A stretch of 64,000 bases of DNA, from positions 310,001 to 374,000 of the forward strand of contig NZ_LATM01000003.1 of assembly GCF_000972495.1 (NCBI RefSeq), written 5' to 3'. This DNA is from Hymenobacter terrenus (GTDB lineage Bacteria; Bacteroidota; Bacteroidia; Cytophagales; Hymenobacteraceae). Shown here piece by piece: positions 34,530 to 42,521 of the stretch. The notes under the pieces are model-generated. The model was not told the origin of the DNA. It saw only the letters and a list, made by a program, of their open reading frames with translations, and made no database searches. Each line of letters begins with the position of its first letter. The stretch's first letter is position 1. The translations under genes were made by a program, and so were the position numbers.

Positions 34530-35258
34530 ATGAAAGTCGTCGTCGAAAAGCACCCACTGGCTATCCGTTGGTTTCATTGGGTCAATTTCCCCGTGCTCGC
34601 CCTGATGATTTGGAGCGGAATGTGGATTTATTGGGCCAACGATGTGTACCGGCTCGGCTGGGGCAATACCACGTTGTTCAAGTTCTTCCCCACCTCATTT
34701 TACCGGGCCTTTCATATCGACCATAAGCTGGCCCAGGGCATGAGCTGGCACTTCGTGCTGATGTGGGTGTTCTTCCTAAATGGCCTGCTGTACGTGCTCT
34801 ACACGGTTTTCTCGGGCGAGTGGCGCTACCTGCTGCCCAACCGGCATTCCTTCAGGGAAGCCATTCAGGTCACGCTCCACGACCTGGGCCTGCGCAAGGA
34901 GCATCCGCCCATCCGCAAATTCAACGGAGCCCAGCAGATTGCCTACACCAGCGTGGTGCTGATGGGACTGGGGTCGGTGCTCACGGGGCTGGCTATTTAC
35001 AAGCCCACGCAGCTTGGCTGGCTCACCACCTTGCTCGGCGGCTATGAGTTTGCCCGCATTATACACTTCGCCCTCACCATCGGCTACGTGCTGTTTTTCC
35101 TGGTACACATCGCCCAGGTAGTGCGGGCGGGCTGGAATAACTTCCAGGCCATGGTCGCCGGCTTCGAGATTCAGGAGGTGAGCCCGGCCATGGGGGAGGT
35201 AACGAGCGGCCCCACAGCCCTGCCTGCTGCCGATTCCTCACAAAAGATAAATCGCTAA
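34530..35258 (+). CDS. Cytochrome b/b6-domain membrane protein
   Basis: A 242-residue integral membrane cytochrome b of the Ni-Fe hydrogenase/thiosulfate-reductase type. Four hydrophobic helices carry the haem-ligand histidines in HPLAIRWFHWVNFP, FHIDHKLAQGMSWHF and IIHFALTIGYVLFFLVHIAQ. The start at 34530 is chosen because it begins immediately before the first helix. The gene precedes a molybdopterin oxidoreductase by 41 bases, so it probably passes quinol electrons to or from that enzyme. Confidence 0.88.
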   Translation: MKVVVEKHPLAIRWFHWVNFPVLALMIWSGMWIYWANDVYRLGWGNTTLFKFFPTSFYRAFHIDHKLAQGMSWHFVLMWVFFLNGLLYVLYTVFSGEWRYLLPNRHSFREAIQVTLHDLGLRKEHPPIRKFNGAQQIAYTSVVLMGLGSVLTGLAIYKPTQLGWLTTLLGGYEFARIIHFALTIGYVLFFLVHIAQVVRAGWNNFQAMVAGFEIQEVSPAMGEVTSGPTALPAADSSQKINR

Positions 35259-35299
35259 GTAGCTGCTGGCTAGCAGCTACTTATAAATAGCCTGTTCCC

Positions 35300-36142
35300 A
35301 TGACCGAACAATCCCGCCTTACGCCGCCCCCGGCCTCGTACGACGAGGCTGCCGAAGCCGCCGCGCTCCAGGCCGCTGCCAAACGTTCGCGCCGCTCCTT
35401 TCTCATCACGGGCGCTTTGGGGCTGGCGGGTCTAGCCGGCTGGCGCTGGCTCGATTCGCGCCCGACAGTGGAGGGCATTCCCGGTCCACTGCGCAAAGTG
35501 CTCGACTTCAACGCGGACCTCACCAATGCGTACTACAAAAACACCCGTCTGGCGCCCGAATTTGCCCGGTCGCGCGCGCGAAAAATCCGTGTCAACGGCA
35601 AGGTGGGTCTGAGCAATGGCTTCGACCCCCAGACTTGGAAACTCACCGTGCAGGCCTACGCGCCGGTGGGCACCTCGCCTCAGGTGCACACGTTTACTAT
35701 TGAGCAAATCAAGGCTCTGCCCCGCACCGAAATGACTACCGAGTTCAAGTGCATTGAGGGCTGGAGCACCATCGTGCACTGGGCGGGTGTGCGTTTGTCA
35801 GATTTCCTGGCCAAGTACCCGCTGGCCACCCGCTCGGGCCAGCGCATTGCCGACCCCCATAACCCGCCCGCCGACGCGGCAGCCTATGTGGGCATGACCA
35901 CGCCCAACGACGGCTACTACGTGGGCCTGGAAATGCAGAGCGCCCTGCACCCCCAAACCCTGCTTTGCTACGAGATGAATGGCCAGCCGCTCAGCCTGGC
36001 ACACGGTGCCCCCCTGCGGCTGGTGTCACCGCTCAAGTACGGCGTCAAGCACATCAAGCGCATCGGTACCATCGCCTTCACCGATGTCCGCCCCAAAGAC
36101 TACTGGGCCGAGCTGGGTTACGACTGGCACGCAGGGCATTGA
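35300..36142 (+). CDS. Sulfite-oxidase-type molybdopterin oxidoreductase
   Basis: A 280-residue enzyme of the sulfite oxidase/MsrP superfamily. The Tat-like signal RRSFLITGALGLAG lies near residue 33. The molybdenum-coordinating cysteine is in TEFKCIEGWSTIVHW, and the cofactor site continues in the HPQTLLCYEMNGQPLSLAHG and PLRLVSPLKYGVKHIKRI block. The preceding cytochrome b gene is its likely redox partner, as in MsrPQ-like pairs, although that protein is not an MsrQ. The substrate (sulfite, methionine sulfoxide or another S-oxide) is unknown. The 408 bases that follow carry no gene until a small ORF at 36551. Confidence 0.9.
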   Translation: MTEQSRLTPPPASYDEAAEAAALQAAAKRSRRSFLITGALGLAGLAGWRWLDSRPTVEGIPGPLRKVLDFNADLTNAYYKNTRLAPEFARSRARKIRVNGKVGLSNGFDPQTWKLTVQAYAPVGTSPQVHTFTIEQIKALPRTEMTTEFKCIEGWSTIVHWAGVRLSDFLAKYPLATRSGQRIADPHNPPADAAAYVGMTTPNDGYYVGLEMQSALHPQTLLCYEMNGQPLSLAHGAPLRLVSPLKYGVKHIKRIGTIAFTDVRPKDYWAELGYDWHAGH

Positions 36143-36550
36143 TTGAGCAGGTGGTTTCTTCGGCCAGTCACTCTCTGCATGCTTAGTTAGCCCCACTCCA
36201 TGCCTGAAGAATTGCTGACGGGGACGAAATAGACCCTGGCGAAATACGGCTGGCAATTGGCACCCCTCACCCTGTCGTATTTGGTTGCTAAATGATGATA
36301 CAGATTCATCCTAGCGCTGGGAGCCCGCACGATAAATAAAAGATAGGAAACCCAGCCATTGGGTTAGTCTCTGCGGTGCCTAGTTACGGACGTGGCTCAA
36401 CCTCGCTGGGCAATTTCAACGACGGATGGTGACTGTTTTTAAGTGCCCAGTTTATGCGTTCGCCGGGCATTTTGAAAAGCTTAACATTGGAAAAGCCCAT
36501 TTTGGACCGTTTTCCGAACTTGGGACGTAATAATTTTGTAACATTGCGCT
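36143..36550. other. Intergenic region with a possible promoter
   Basis: No gene seen in 408 bases. TAATTTTG at 36531-36538 fits a Bacteroidota -7 element (TAnnTTTG) and lies 12 bases before the ATG of the small protein at 36551; a TTTG at 36501 is spaced slightly too far for a good -33. Confidence 0.4.
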
Positions 36551-36649
36551 ATGGAATCACAATTACCCCCTTCGCGCGATACGGTCATCATCACCGTGTT
36601 TATGGCAAGTATGGTCGTGTTGGCGTTGGTGCTGATGATCTTGCGTTAG
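36551..36649 (+). CDS. Small single-pass membrane protein (32 residues)
   Basis: A complete 32-codon frame: a short polar N-terminus (MESQLPPSRD) followed by one hydrophobic helix of about 20 residues (TVIITVFMASMVVLALVLMI) and a final Leu-Arg. This is a convincing transmembrane profile for such a short ORF, which lies in a promoter-equipped gap 49 bases before the Lys/Ala-rich gene on the same strand. No family is known to me. Small membrane proteins are easily missed by annotation. Confidence 0.5.
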   Translation: MESQLPPSRDTVIITVFMASMVVLALVLMILR

Positions 36650-36698
36650 CCTCTGGTCCGAGCCCGCCTGAGGGTGAGACTTTTATTCTCTTTAGTAT

Positions 36699-37277
36699 AT
36701 GAGTAGTTCTAAACAACATCTTGCCGACCAACTGGCAGTAGCCGTGGCCCCGCACCTCGGTCTCGACGAAGCCGGTGCCAATCGCCCCCCCAAGGCCGTG
36801 GCCAAAACGCTGCGGCAACTGGCCAAACAGTTGGCCAAGCAGCAAGCTAAAGCGGCCAAGGCTGCCCAGCCCGCCGCGCCAACTGGCAAGCGGGCGCGCA
36901 AAGCTTTGGCGGGCGAATTAGCCACGGCCCTTCAGCCCTACCTGGGCACGGCGGAGAACTCCGCTGCCGAGGTATCGAAAGGCGTCAGCAAAACCGTCAA
37001 GCGCTTGGCCGCCCAGTTGGTGAAGGAGAGCCGCAAACAAGCCAAGCGCACCACGAAAGAGGCTAAAAAGGCCGAAAAGGGTGAAAAATCAGGAAAGGAA
37101 ACGGCTAAGGCCGCCGGCTCGACTCCTGATGCCGGTGCTGCCACTCCGGTAGCGAAAGCAGCCCGGCCAGTAGCCGCTCGTAAACCGGCCGCGTCGCGCC
37201 CAGCAGCTACCAAGCAGTCCGTGCCCAAAGCCACTGCTCCGGCCCCCATTAAAACAGAAACTGCCCCCGCAGCCTAA
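36699..37277 (+). CDS. Lys/Ala-rich protein with an internal duplication (histone-H1-like tail)
   Basis: A 192-residue protein with no recognised family. The first half holds two related 45-residue units: one from about residue 8 (LADQLAVAVAPHLGLDEAG, then KTLRQLAKQLAKQQAK) and one from about 71 (LAGELATALQPYLGTAENS, then KTVKRLAAQLVKESRK). The C-terminal 70 residues are Lys/Ala/Pro-rich and disordered in appearance, like the tail of histone H1 or bacterial nucleoid proteins. DNA binding is an inference only. A strong terminator lies 97 bases after the stop. The gene follows the 32-residue membrane protein and may be co-transcribed with it. Confidence 0.8.
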   Translation: MSSSKQHLADQLAVAVAPHLGLDEAGANRPPKAVAKTLRQLAKQLAKQQAKAAKAAQPAAPTGKRARKALAGELATALQPYLGTAENSAAEVSKGVSKTVKRLAAQLVKESRKQAKRTTKEAKKAEKGEKSGKETAKAAGSTPDAGAATPVAKAARPVAARKPAASRPAATKQSVPKATAPAPIKTETAPAA

Positions 37278-37373
37278 CTTTATTCCTACCCTTCTTCACT
37301 CACCCAATTCTTGTCTGCTTGAAGGTGACGGCCGAAAGGTCTCTCTACCTTAGTGCAGCAGGATTTTTAAAAG

Positions 37374-37406
37374 AAACAGCCCCAATTTGCAGATTGGGGC
37401 TGTTTT
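37374..37406 (+). terminator. Rho-independent terminator
   Basis: A perfect 13-bp stem, AAACAGCCCCAAT (37374-37386) with ATTGGGGCTGTTT (37393-37405), a 6-base loop, and a T run continuing after the stem. It ends the Lys/Ala-rich gene transcript. Confidence 0.92.
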
Positions 37407-37673
37407 TGTTTATAGGGAAAGGATACGACACGCGGCATATTTCTTAATTAAGTACGAGATGGTAGTGCCCGCCTGACCCACCCAGACCACGCGGGACTTA
37501 TTCCCCTCTTCGCTACAAAGGTACCCCAGCCAGTAGCCCGCCAAATGCCCTTTCAGCAACCATAACCGAACGGTAACCAGTGCGCAACATGGCCGACGAA
37601 AAATGAGCCGCGACGTCAAAATGAAAGATGGCAAGATGAGGGACAGCAGGAGGTAAGCTGTCTGCTTTTCGAC

Positions 37674-37720
37674 AACGCGAACGGGCCTGGTCTCACTATG
37701 AGACCAAGCCCGTTCGCGTT
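37674..37720. terminator. Long near-perfect hairpin downstream of the crp gene
   Basis: Arms 37674-37695 and 37699-37720 pair over 22 positions with one mismatch and a 3-base loop. It lies 57 bases beyond the stop of the minus-strand Crp/Fnr gene. No T tract follows in either direction, so intrinsic termination is uncertain; mRNA 3'-end protection or an element remnant are alternatives. The rest of 37407-37777 holds no supported gene. Confidence 0.6.
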
Positions 37721-37777
37721 ACAATTCTTACTAAGAATGAATAGTGTGATTGGTGAGTATTAGCGTCCCCACCAGTT

Positions 37778-38359
37778 CTAGACGCGGCTCCGGATACGGC
37801 TGAGCGTTTCAGGCGCGATGCCTAGGTAAGCGGCAATTTCTCCCTGCGCCAGCTGTTGTGCCACCTGGGGTTGGCGGCGTAACAGTTCCTCGTAGCGCTG
37901 CTGTGCCGACTGAAACTGGAACGTAAAAGCCCGCTGTGCCAGCTGTACTAAGTAGATTTCGGTGATGAGCCGACCGCAGCGCTCCCAGGTAGGGCTGGCG
38001 TTGTAGAGCTCATCGAGGTGGATGCGGGTGAAGCCGTACACCTGCATGTCGGTAGCAGCCAAAATGTTGGTTGAACTGGGCCGGCCGCTGAAAAAACTTT
38101 CGGCCTCGGTCATGGCATCGCCGGCGAACGACAGCCAGGTGATGCCGCCCGCATCCCCCGGATAAACGTGGCGCGCAATGCCGGCCTGAATGATGAAGGC
38201 CTCTTCGCACACCGATCCGGCCTGGCAGATGAGCGTGTTTTTCGCAATATTTCGCTGCGTTACGCGACCTCTCAGCAGTGCGTAGTCGACGGACGTAGGC
38301 TGCACGAACTGCTCCAGATAGGCTGCTAGTGGGGCGAGAGAGAAGGATAATTCAGACAC
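37778..38359 (-). CDS. Crp/Fnr family transcriptional regulator
   Basis: A 193-residue regulator with an N-terminal cNMP-binding-like beta-roll (about 20-120, including NTLICQAGSVCEEAFIIQAG) and a C-terminal helix-turn-helix, QGEIAAYLGIAPETLSRIRS. The effector site lacks the obvious cAMP-binding arginine pattern, so the signal is unknown. It is followed by a long hairpin and preceded by a 12-bp inverted repeat at 38385-38426, which may be its own operator. A second Crp/Fnr regulator lies at 47.4 kb. Confidence 0.92.
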   Translation of the reverse strand: MSELSFSLAPLAAYLEQFVQPTSVDYALLRGRVTQRNIAKNTLICQAGSVCEEAFIIQAGIARHVYPGDAGGITWLSFAGDAMTEAESFFSGRPSSTNILAATDMQVYGFTRIHLDELYNASPTWERCGRLITEIYLVQLAQRAFTFQFQSAQQRYEELLRRQPQVAQQLAQGEIAAYLGIAPETLSRIRSRV

Positions 38360-38384
38360 GAAATAGAGGAAGGACTAACGAGAT

Positions 38385-38426
38385 ACTATAGCGGTTTCGG
38401 GATGGGTGTACCGTAACCGCTATAGT
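38385..38426. promoter_or_regulatory. Inverted repeat upstream of crp
   Basis: Perfect 12-bp arms (ACTATAGCGGTT at 38385-38396, AACCGCTATAGT at 38415-38426) with an 18-base loop, beginning 25 bases upstream of the Crp/Fnr gene start. It may be an operator for autoregulation, a hairpin from a repeat, or a terminator for the following minus-strand lipoprotein gene. Confidence 0.5.
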
Positions 38427-38540
38427 GCGCCACGCTCGACCTGATTTTTCAACTGAAGAGCCTTTCTAATTTACTAGGCTAAACTTCAAAAGCAAGTCCC
38501 AGACGCTTACACGCTGGGACTTGCGAATGGTGACGAAGGG

Positions 38541-39251
38541 CTACTGTACCGGAACGGTTTTGCCCTGGCCCTGGTAGCGGGTGAGGAGGGTGCCGCCCGC
38601 ACTGCTGCCCTGTTGTAGGGGCAGGAGCAGGCTGCGGTTGATGACGGCCTGCGCGGGGCCATTAAGTAGCAGCCCAATACGGTTGGCTTCGAGGACTACT
38701 TCGGTCGCTCCCACGCCTGATTGCAGGAATACCTGGATGGGGTCGCTCTGGCCGGCGCCGTCCACGGTCACGTCGAGCACTTCGTTGGCCCGCACGGGTG
38801 GTCCGTCCCAGGTCACGGTATAGGCACTGCCCTTGGAGAGGTTGGTGAAGGAGGCCGGCAACTCGGCCGGTACTAGGCCGCCGATATTGTTGACGTACGT
38901 TTTGCCGTCGAGGTCCTTGAAGGTAAATGTGCCCTGGGTTTGCTGGCCTGCGAAGGTCTTTTCGTAGTAGTTAACCAGCGGTACGAAGGTCATCACGTCG
39001 TTGCCAAAGCGCACTTCTGACGGGGCTTTCAGCTCCAGCTGGGTGCCCGTGGTGCTGCCAAACTTAAAGGCGGCGCGAGCGTAGGTTTTGTCCTGCGCTT
39101 TGTCGTAAATCAATGAGTAATCGACGTATATGCGGTCCTGAGCCACGGAATCGGAGTCTTCCTTCTGACAGCTGGTTGTAACCAGAGCCAAGCCGAGCCA
39201 CAGGGCAAAGCCGGTGATGAGACGGGTAAATAGAGGCAGGTCGAATTTCAT
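38541..39251 (-). CDS. Hypothetical lipoprotein
   Basis: A 236-residue secreted lipoprotein with hydrophobic signal (RLITGFALWLGLALVTTSC), lipobox TTSC and QK after it. The mature part is mostly beta-strand in character, with acidic and polar loops; no family is recognised. The ATG at 39251 is preferred because it puts the lipobox at the usual distance. It is divergent from another lipoprotein gene at 39433, with an Fnr-like palindrome between them. Confidence 0.8.
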   Translation of the reverse strand: MKFDLPLFTRLITGFALWLGLALVTTSCQKEDSDSVAQDRIYVDYSLIYDKAQDKTYARAAFKFGSTTGTQLELKAPSEVRFGNDVMTFVPLVNYYEKTFAGQQTQGTFTFKDLDGKTYVNNIGGLVPAELPASFTNLSKGSAYTVTWDGPPVRANEVLDVTVDGAGQSDPIQVFLQSGVGATEVVLEANRIGLLLNGPAQAVINRSLLLPLQQGSSAGGTLLTRYQGQGKTVPVQ

Positions 39252-39319
39252 AAAATTTGAGAGGGATTGGTGATTGGAATTAGAGAAACCAAACTTAGTG
39301 CCAGAGGATAAGGGCTTGA

Positions 39320-39335
39320 TTTGACTTAAGTCAAA
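39320..39335. promoter_or_regulatory. Crp/Fnr-like palindrome in a divergent promoter
   Basis: TTTGACTTAAGTCAAA is a perfect 16-bp palindrome with the TTGAC-N4-GTCAA form bound by Crp/Fnr-family dimers. It lies 69 bases from the minus-strand lipoprotein start and 97 bases from the plus-strand lipoprotein start, between divergent genes and 1 kb from a Crp/Fnr gene. Confidence 0.55.
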
Positions 39336-39432
39336 ATCGAGTAACTCGCCCAGCAAGTGCTTCGCCGCCTACGTACGGAAGGGCTAATGGGAGCTTTGGC
39401 ATCTCACTTTTTCTTAATTATTCGTCTTTGAT

Positions 39433-41190
39433 ATGTATCTCACTCGTTTACTGTTAATAGCCAGCATGCTGGTTTTGTTGCTCGGTGGTTGCCGGAAGGC
39501 AATCGTGAACCTGCTCATCCCCGACGCGCCGCCCTACCCGCACTACCAGAACAAGGCCGCTACCGTGGCCGAGGGTCAGCGTATTTCTGACCGCCTCGAA
39601 GCCTACATCAAGCGCTGGCTCGATGGCAAAGCGCCGGCCCAACTACCCGATAGCCTCCTGCCCGTGGGTGCCACGCCCGAGGTAACCCACTGGGTGCTGC
39701 AACGCCCCGAGCAGGTGCGCGCCGAAACGCAGTGGCTGATTCGCGAAGCTGGCCCCCTCAACCCCCAGCGCCTGCAGGGATACTACCCCGACCTGCACTG
39801 CACCTACCTGGTGCTCGGGGCCTGTTTCGCCCCATTCGGCACCAAGCTGATTATTGAAGGCGAATTTCCGCACAGCCGTTTTTTTGACATTCAGCTGTCT
39901 CCGCCCCTGGACCCGGCTTTTTACTATTATGACGGTACCTTTGGTTCGCCGGAGGTGCCCATCGTGGATGTTGATATTGACCCTCTGCCGGGCCACAACA
40001 ACCCCTTTCGGGTGGGAGCCAACCGCCAGGCCACCAAGCGCGGCTACCGGGTAGAATACCAATTGGCCAATGGCAATGGGGCTGTGCTGGATCCAGCCTA
40101 CCGCCCGCCGCACTTCCGGGCGCCCGGCAACCGCCGCTTCGGCAGCGCCATCCAATATCAAGGCGCGCTGGCCGACCCTAAGTTCTCGATTGGCGGGCAC
40201 AAGCGCGGGGTTTGGAACACGGGCTCGCTCTGGGTGCGCTACTATGCCCCGGACCGGGCCGCTGGGTCGCGCGGCGGGGTGCCGCTGCCCAAGGTACTGT
40301 TTGAGCTGGCCGATGGCCGCCGCTTCTTTCTCAATGCTGACTTTTCAGCCCTCACGGCTCGCCTTAATAAGGCCTCGGCGGGTCGGCCCTCGCCGCCGGC
40401 CGACCCCGGACCTGAGCAGGGGCCCACCGTGGGTTGGGCCCGTGACCTGGATATTTTTCACAACGGCTTGCTTGGTATTTTTCAGGCTAACGGCAAAACC
40501 ACTGCAGCTGACAAAACTGAAATCCGGGACCTGGATTTGGGCGTTACCGGCCGGGGGCCGCAGCAGCCCGCACCCGGCAACTACGAGTCGTCGGCGAGCC
40601 GCTGCCTCTACATCAGCTACCTGAGCCGGGGCATGACGCTGGGCAAAGACAAAGTAATCGTGCTTACAGGCCGGCTGCCCACCACGCCTCGCACTCTGGC
40701 CGGCAACCCACGCATGGAAAAAGCCCAGGCCCGCTATTTCTCTATCACGGCCTACCCGGAGCCAAACTGGTTGGATCTGAGTACTATCGGCATACCTTCT
40801 TCATGCGTGATGGATGAGGAAATAGTGACCGACAAGGATGGCCGCTACGTGCTGGTGTACTCGCTGCCCGAAAACCGGCCGCGCAACGCTACCCCCGCCA
40901 ACGGTGTCACCTGGCTCGACTGGGGCCCGCAAGCCCACGGCGGCTGGACTATTCGCTGGCTACACGTATTTCCCGATTGGAAAGACTTGAAAATTACTCC
41001 CGACGAAGCCAACCTGCCTGCCCGTTTCAGCGACTGGGCCAGCACCACCTACAACCCCGCGCTCACCGGCCGCAACGACCAGTCGGGCTTCTTAGGCGAG
41101 TACCAGCCCCAGGTGCATTACCTGACAAAATTCGATTTTGAGGCCTTGGGCAATGGGTTCAGCCCACGGCAAGTGCCGGTATGGAAATAG
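39433..41190 (+). CDS. Large hypothetical lipoprotein
   Basis: A 585-residue protein with a signal peptide (hydrophobic LLLIASMLVLLLGGC) and lipobox cysteine at about residue 20. The N-terminal quarter is helical; the rest is probably beta-rich, with repeated WVRYY/PDYK-like motifs and a C-terminal part containing HGGWTIRWLHVFPDWKDLKI and SSCVMDEEIVTDKDGRYV. The end resembles DUF1254/DUF1214-type or related secreted proteins only vaguely, so no family is assigned. It may be an extracytoplasmic hydrolase or carrier, and it is divergent from another lipoprotein. Confidence 0.8.
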   Translation: MYLTRLLLIASMLVLLLGGCRKAIVNLLIPDAPPYPHYQNKAATVAEGQRISDRLEAYIKRWLDGKAPAQLPDSLLPVGATPEVTHWVLQRPEQVRAETQWLIREAGPLNPQRLQGYYPDLHCTYLVLGACFAPFGTKLIIEGEFPHSRFFDIQLSPPLDPAFYYYDGTFGSPEVPIVDVDIDPLPGHNNPFRVGANRQATKRGYRVEYQLANGNGAVLDPAYRPPHFRAPGNRRFGSAIQYQGALADPKFSIGGHKRGVWNTGSLWVRYYAPDRAAGSRGGVPLPKVLFELADGRRFFLNADFSALTARLNKASAGRPSPPADPGPEQGPTVGWARDLDIFHNGLLGIFQANGKTTAADKTEIRDLDLGVTGRGPQQPAPGNYESSASRCLYISYLSRGMTLGKDKVIVLTGRLPTTPRTLAGNPRMEKAQARYFSITAYPEPNWLDLSTIGIPSSCVMDEEIVTDKDGRYVLVYSLPENRPRNATPANGVTWLDWGPQAHGGWTIRWLHVFPDWKDLKITPDEANLPARFSDWASTTYNPALTGRNDQSGFLGEYQPQVHYLTKFDFEALGNGFSPRQVPVWK

Positions 41191-41239
41191 CCTTATTATT
41201 GGTAGCCAAAATATGGGCGGTGCATCAGCCCGTCTGTGG

Positions 41240-41575
41240 TTATTTACCGGTCGTTTCGAAGGGCAGTCCAGGTGCTTCGAGGGCGGGGGTAGCAGCCCAA
41301 AAGGGTCGGATGAATTTATGTTGACGGTAGGCCAACCAGACCAAATAGGCCCCTGGCAAGGTGCCCAAAGCAATGGTCAGCCAGAAAAATGCTATTCCAA
41401 ACGCACCTCCGGTCAGGCGTTCGTCGCCCAGTAGCCCGTTCAGTAAATTCCAGGTGGCATGCATGGTGATGCACAACTATAGCGTGCGAGTAAGCATGTA
41501 GAGCGCTGACCAAGCCTGCCTCTAGCCCGATAGCAATGGCCTACGGCAGTCCGTTCCCGGAGGCGCGCCTGGAAA
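41240..41575 (-). pseudogene. CPBP intramembrane metalloprotease remnant
   Basis: The C-terminal piece of a CPBP (Abi) protease is recognisable: CITMHATWNLLNGLLGDERL and a membrane segment (FGIAFFWLTIALGTLPGAYLVW). Upstream the same protein continues, but out of frame (AIAIGLEAGLVSALHAYSHAIV), with a one-base shift near 41473 and a stop that replaces a Trp before AIAIG. The N-terminal half is absent. A CPBP-like catalytic histidine (H in HATWN) remains. This is a clear decayed gene fragment in an otherwise empty gap. Confidence 0.7.
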
Positions 41576-41629
41576 TATCCCGTATCCAACCTAGCAGACT
41601 ATTCTCCTTCAAACCGGTTATTTCGTTGC

Positions 41630-42499
41630 GTGAAAGACATCTTCCCCTACTACTCCATCGGCCATTTTATCAACGAGCCGGACAATCCCACGGCCTTTGA
41701 AATCGTGCGCTTTGAGGACCTGACCGAGCCCGATGTGGAAGACCTGCATAAGCACACCTTCTACGAAGTTATCTGGACCGAAACCGGCGTCAGCAAGCAG
41801 GTGATTGATTACCAGGAGTACATCATTGCGCCGCAGAGTCTGTTCTTTATTTCGCCGGGGCAGCTGCATCAGTTCGAAGAGTGGCAGCACGTGACGGGCG
41901 GCAGCATTTTCTTCACTGAAGACTTTTTTCTGCTGCACCAGCAGAATCATGACGCGCTGTTTGAGCTAAGCTTTTTGGACAATTTCTACGGGCGCCCCTT
42001 CGTGCAGCCTGACGCGGGCAGCTACCGGGAAATCCGCCAAACTATCGACTTGCTGCTGGCCGAGCACCGGCGGCCCGACCAGGCGCCGCGCATTGCGCAG
42101 GCATTGCTGCACGTGCTGCTGGCCCAGATTCAACGCTGCGTTGACGCCGAGACGCCCCAGCTGGTTTCCAAAAAATACTTGCTGCTCTACAAGCGCTTCA
42201 AGCTGCTGGTCGATGCTCATTTCAACGAGCCTTTCACGGTCAGCGACTACGCCGACCGGCTCCACATTACCCAGCATCACCTCAACCATGTGGTCAAGCT
42301 CGTGACCGGCCGCACGGCTAGTGAGGTGCTGCGTGCCCGCCTCGTGCTGGAGGCCAAACGCCTGCTGTCCTTTACCGACCAGAACGCGACCGAAATTGCC
42401 GCCCAGCTTGGTGTGTTCGATTCGTCGTATTTCGCCAAGCTTTTCCGGGCCGAAACGGGTGTGTCGCCGTCGACCTTCCGTCGCCAGCATCTCCGATGA
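41630..42499 (+). CDS. AraC family transcriptional regulator
   Basis: A 289-residue regulator starting with GTG. Residues 1-160 form a cupin-like sensor domain (HKHTFYEVIWTETGVSKQVI and APQSLFFISPGQLHQF). Residues 185-289 form the AraC DNA-binding domain (SDYADRLHITQHHLNHVVKL and ATEIAAQLGVFDSSYFAKLFR). It is convergent with the GH5-like gene and may control nearby sugar or lipid genes; the target is not evident. Confidence 0.9.
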   Translation: MKDIFPYYSIGHFINEPDNPTAFEIVRFEDLTEPDVEDLHKHTFYEVIWTETGVSKQVIDYQEYIIAPQSLFFISPGQLHQFEEWQHVTGGSIFFTEDFFLLHQQNHDALFELSFLDNFYGRPFVQPDAGSYREIRQTIDLLLAEHRRPDQAPRIAQALLHVLLAQIQRCVDAETPQLVSKKYLLLYKRFKLLVDAHFNEPFTVSDYADRLHITQHHLNHVVKLVTGRTASEVLRARLVLEAKRLLSFTDQNATEIAAQLGVFDSSYFAKLFRAETGVSPSTFRRQHLR

Positions 42500-42521
42500 A
42501 TAGTGGACTAGGCCGCTTTGG

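Noticed and set aside
37410..37634. Minus-strand frame of 74 residues ending near the Lys/Ala-rich gene terminator
   Set aside because: It overlaps the terminator region, has no recognised family and lacks a supported start; it may be a chance frame or a faint gene scrap.
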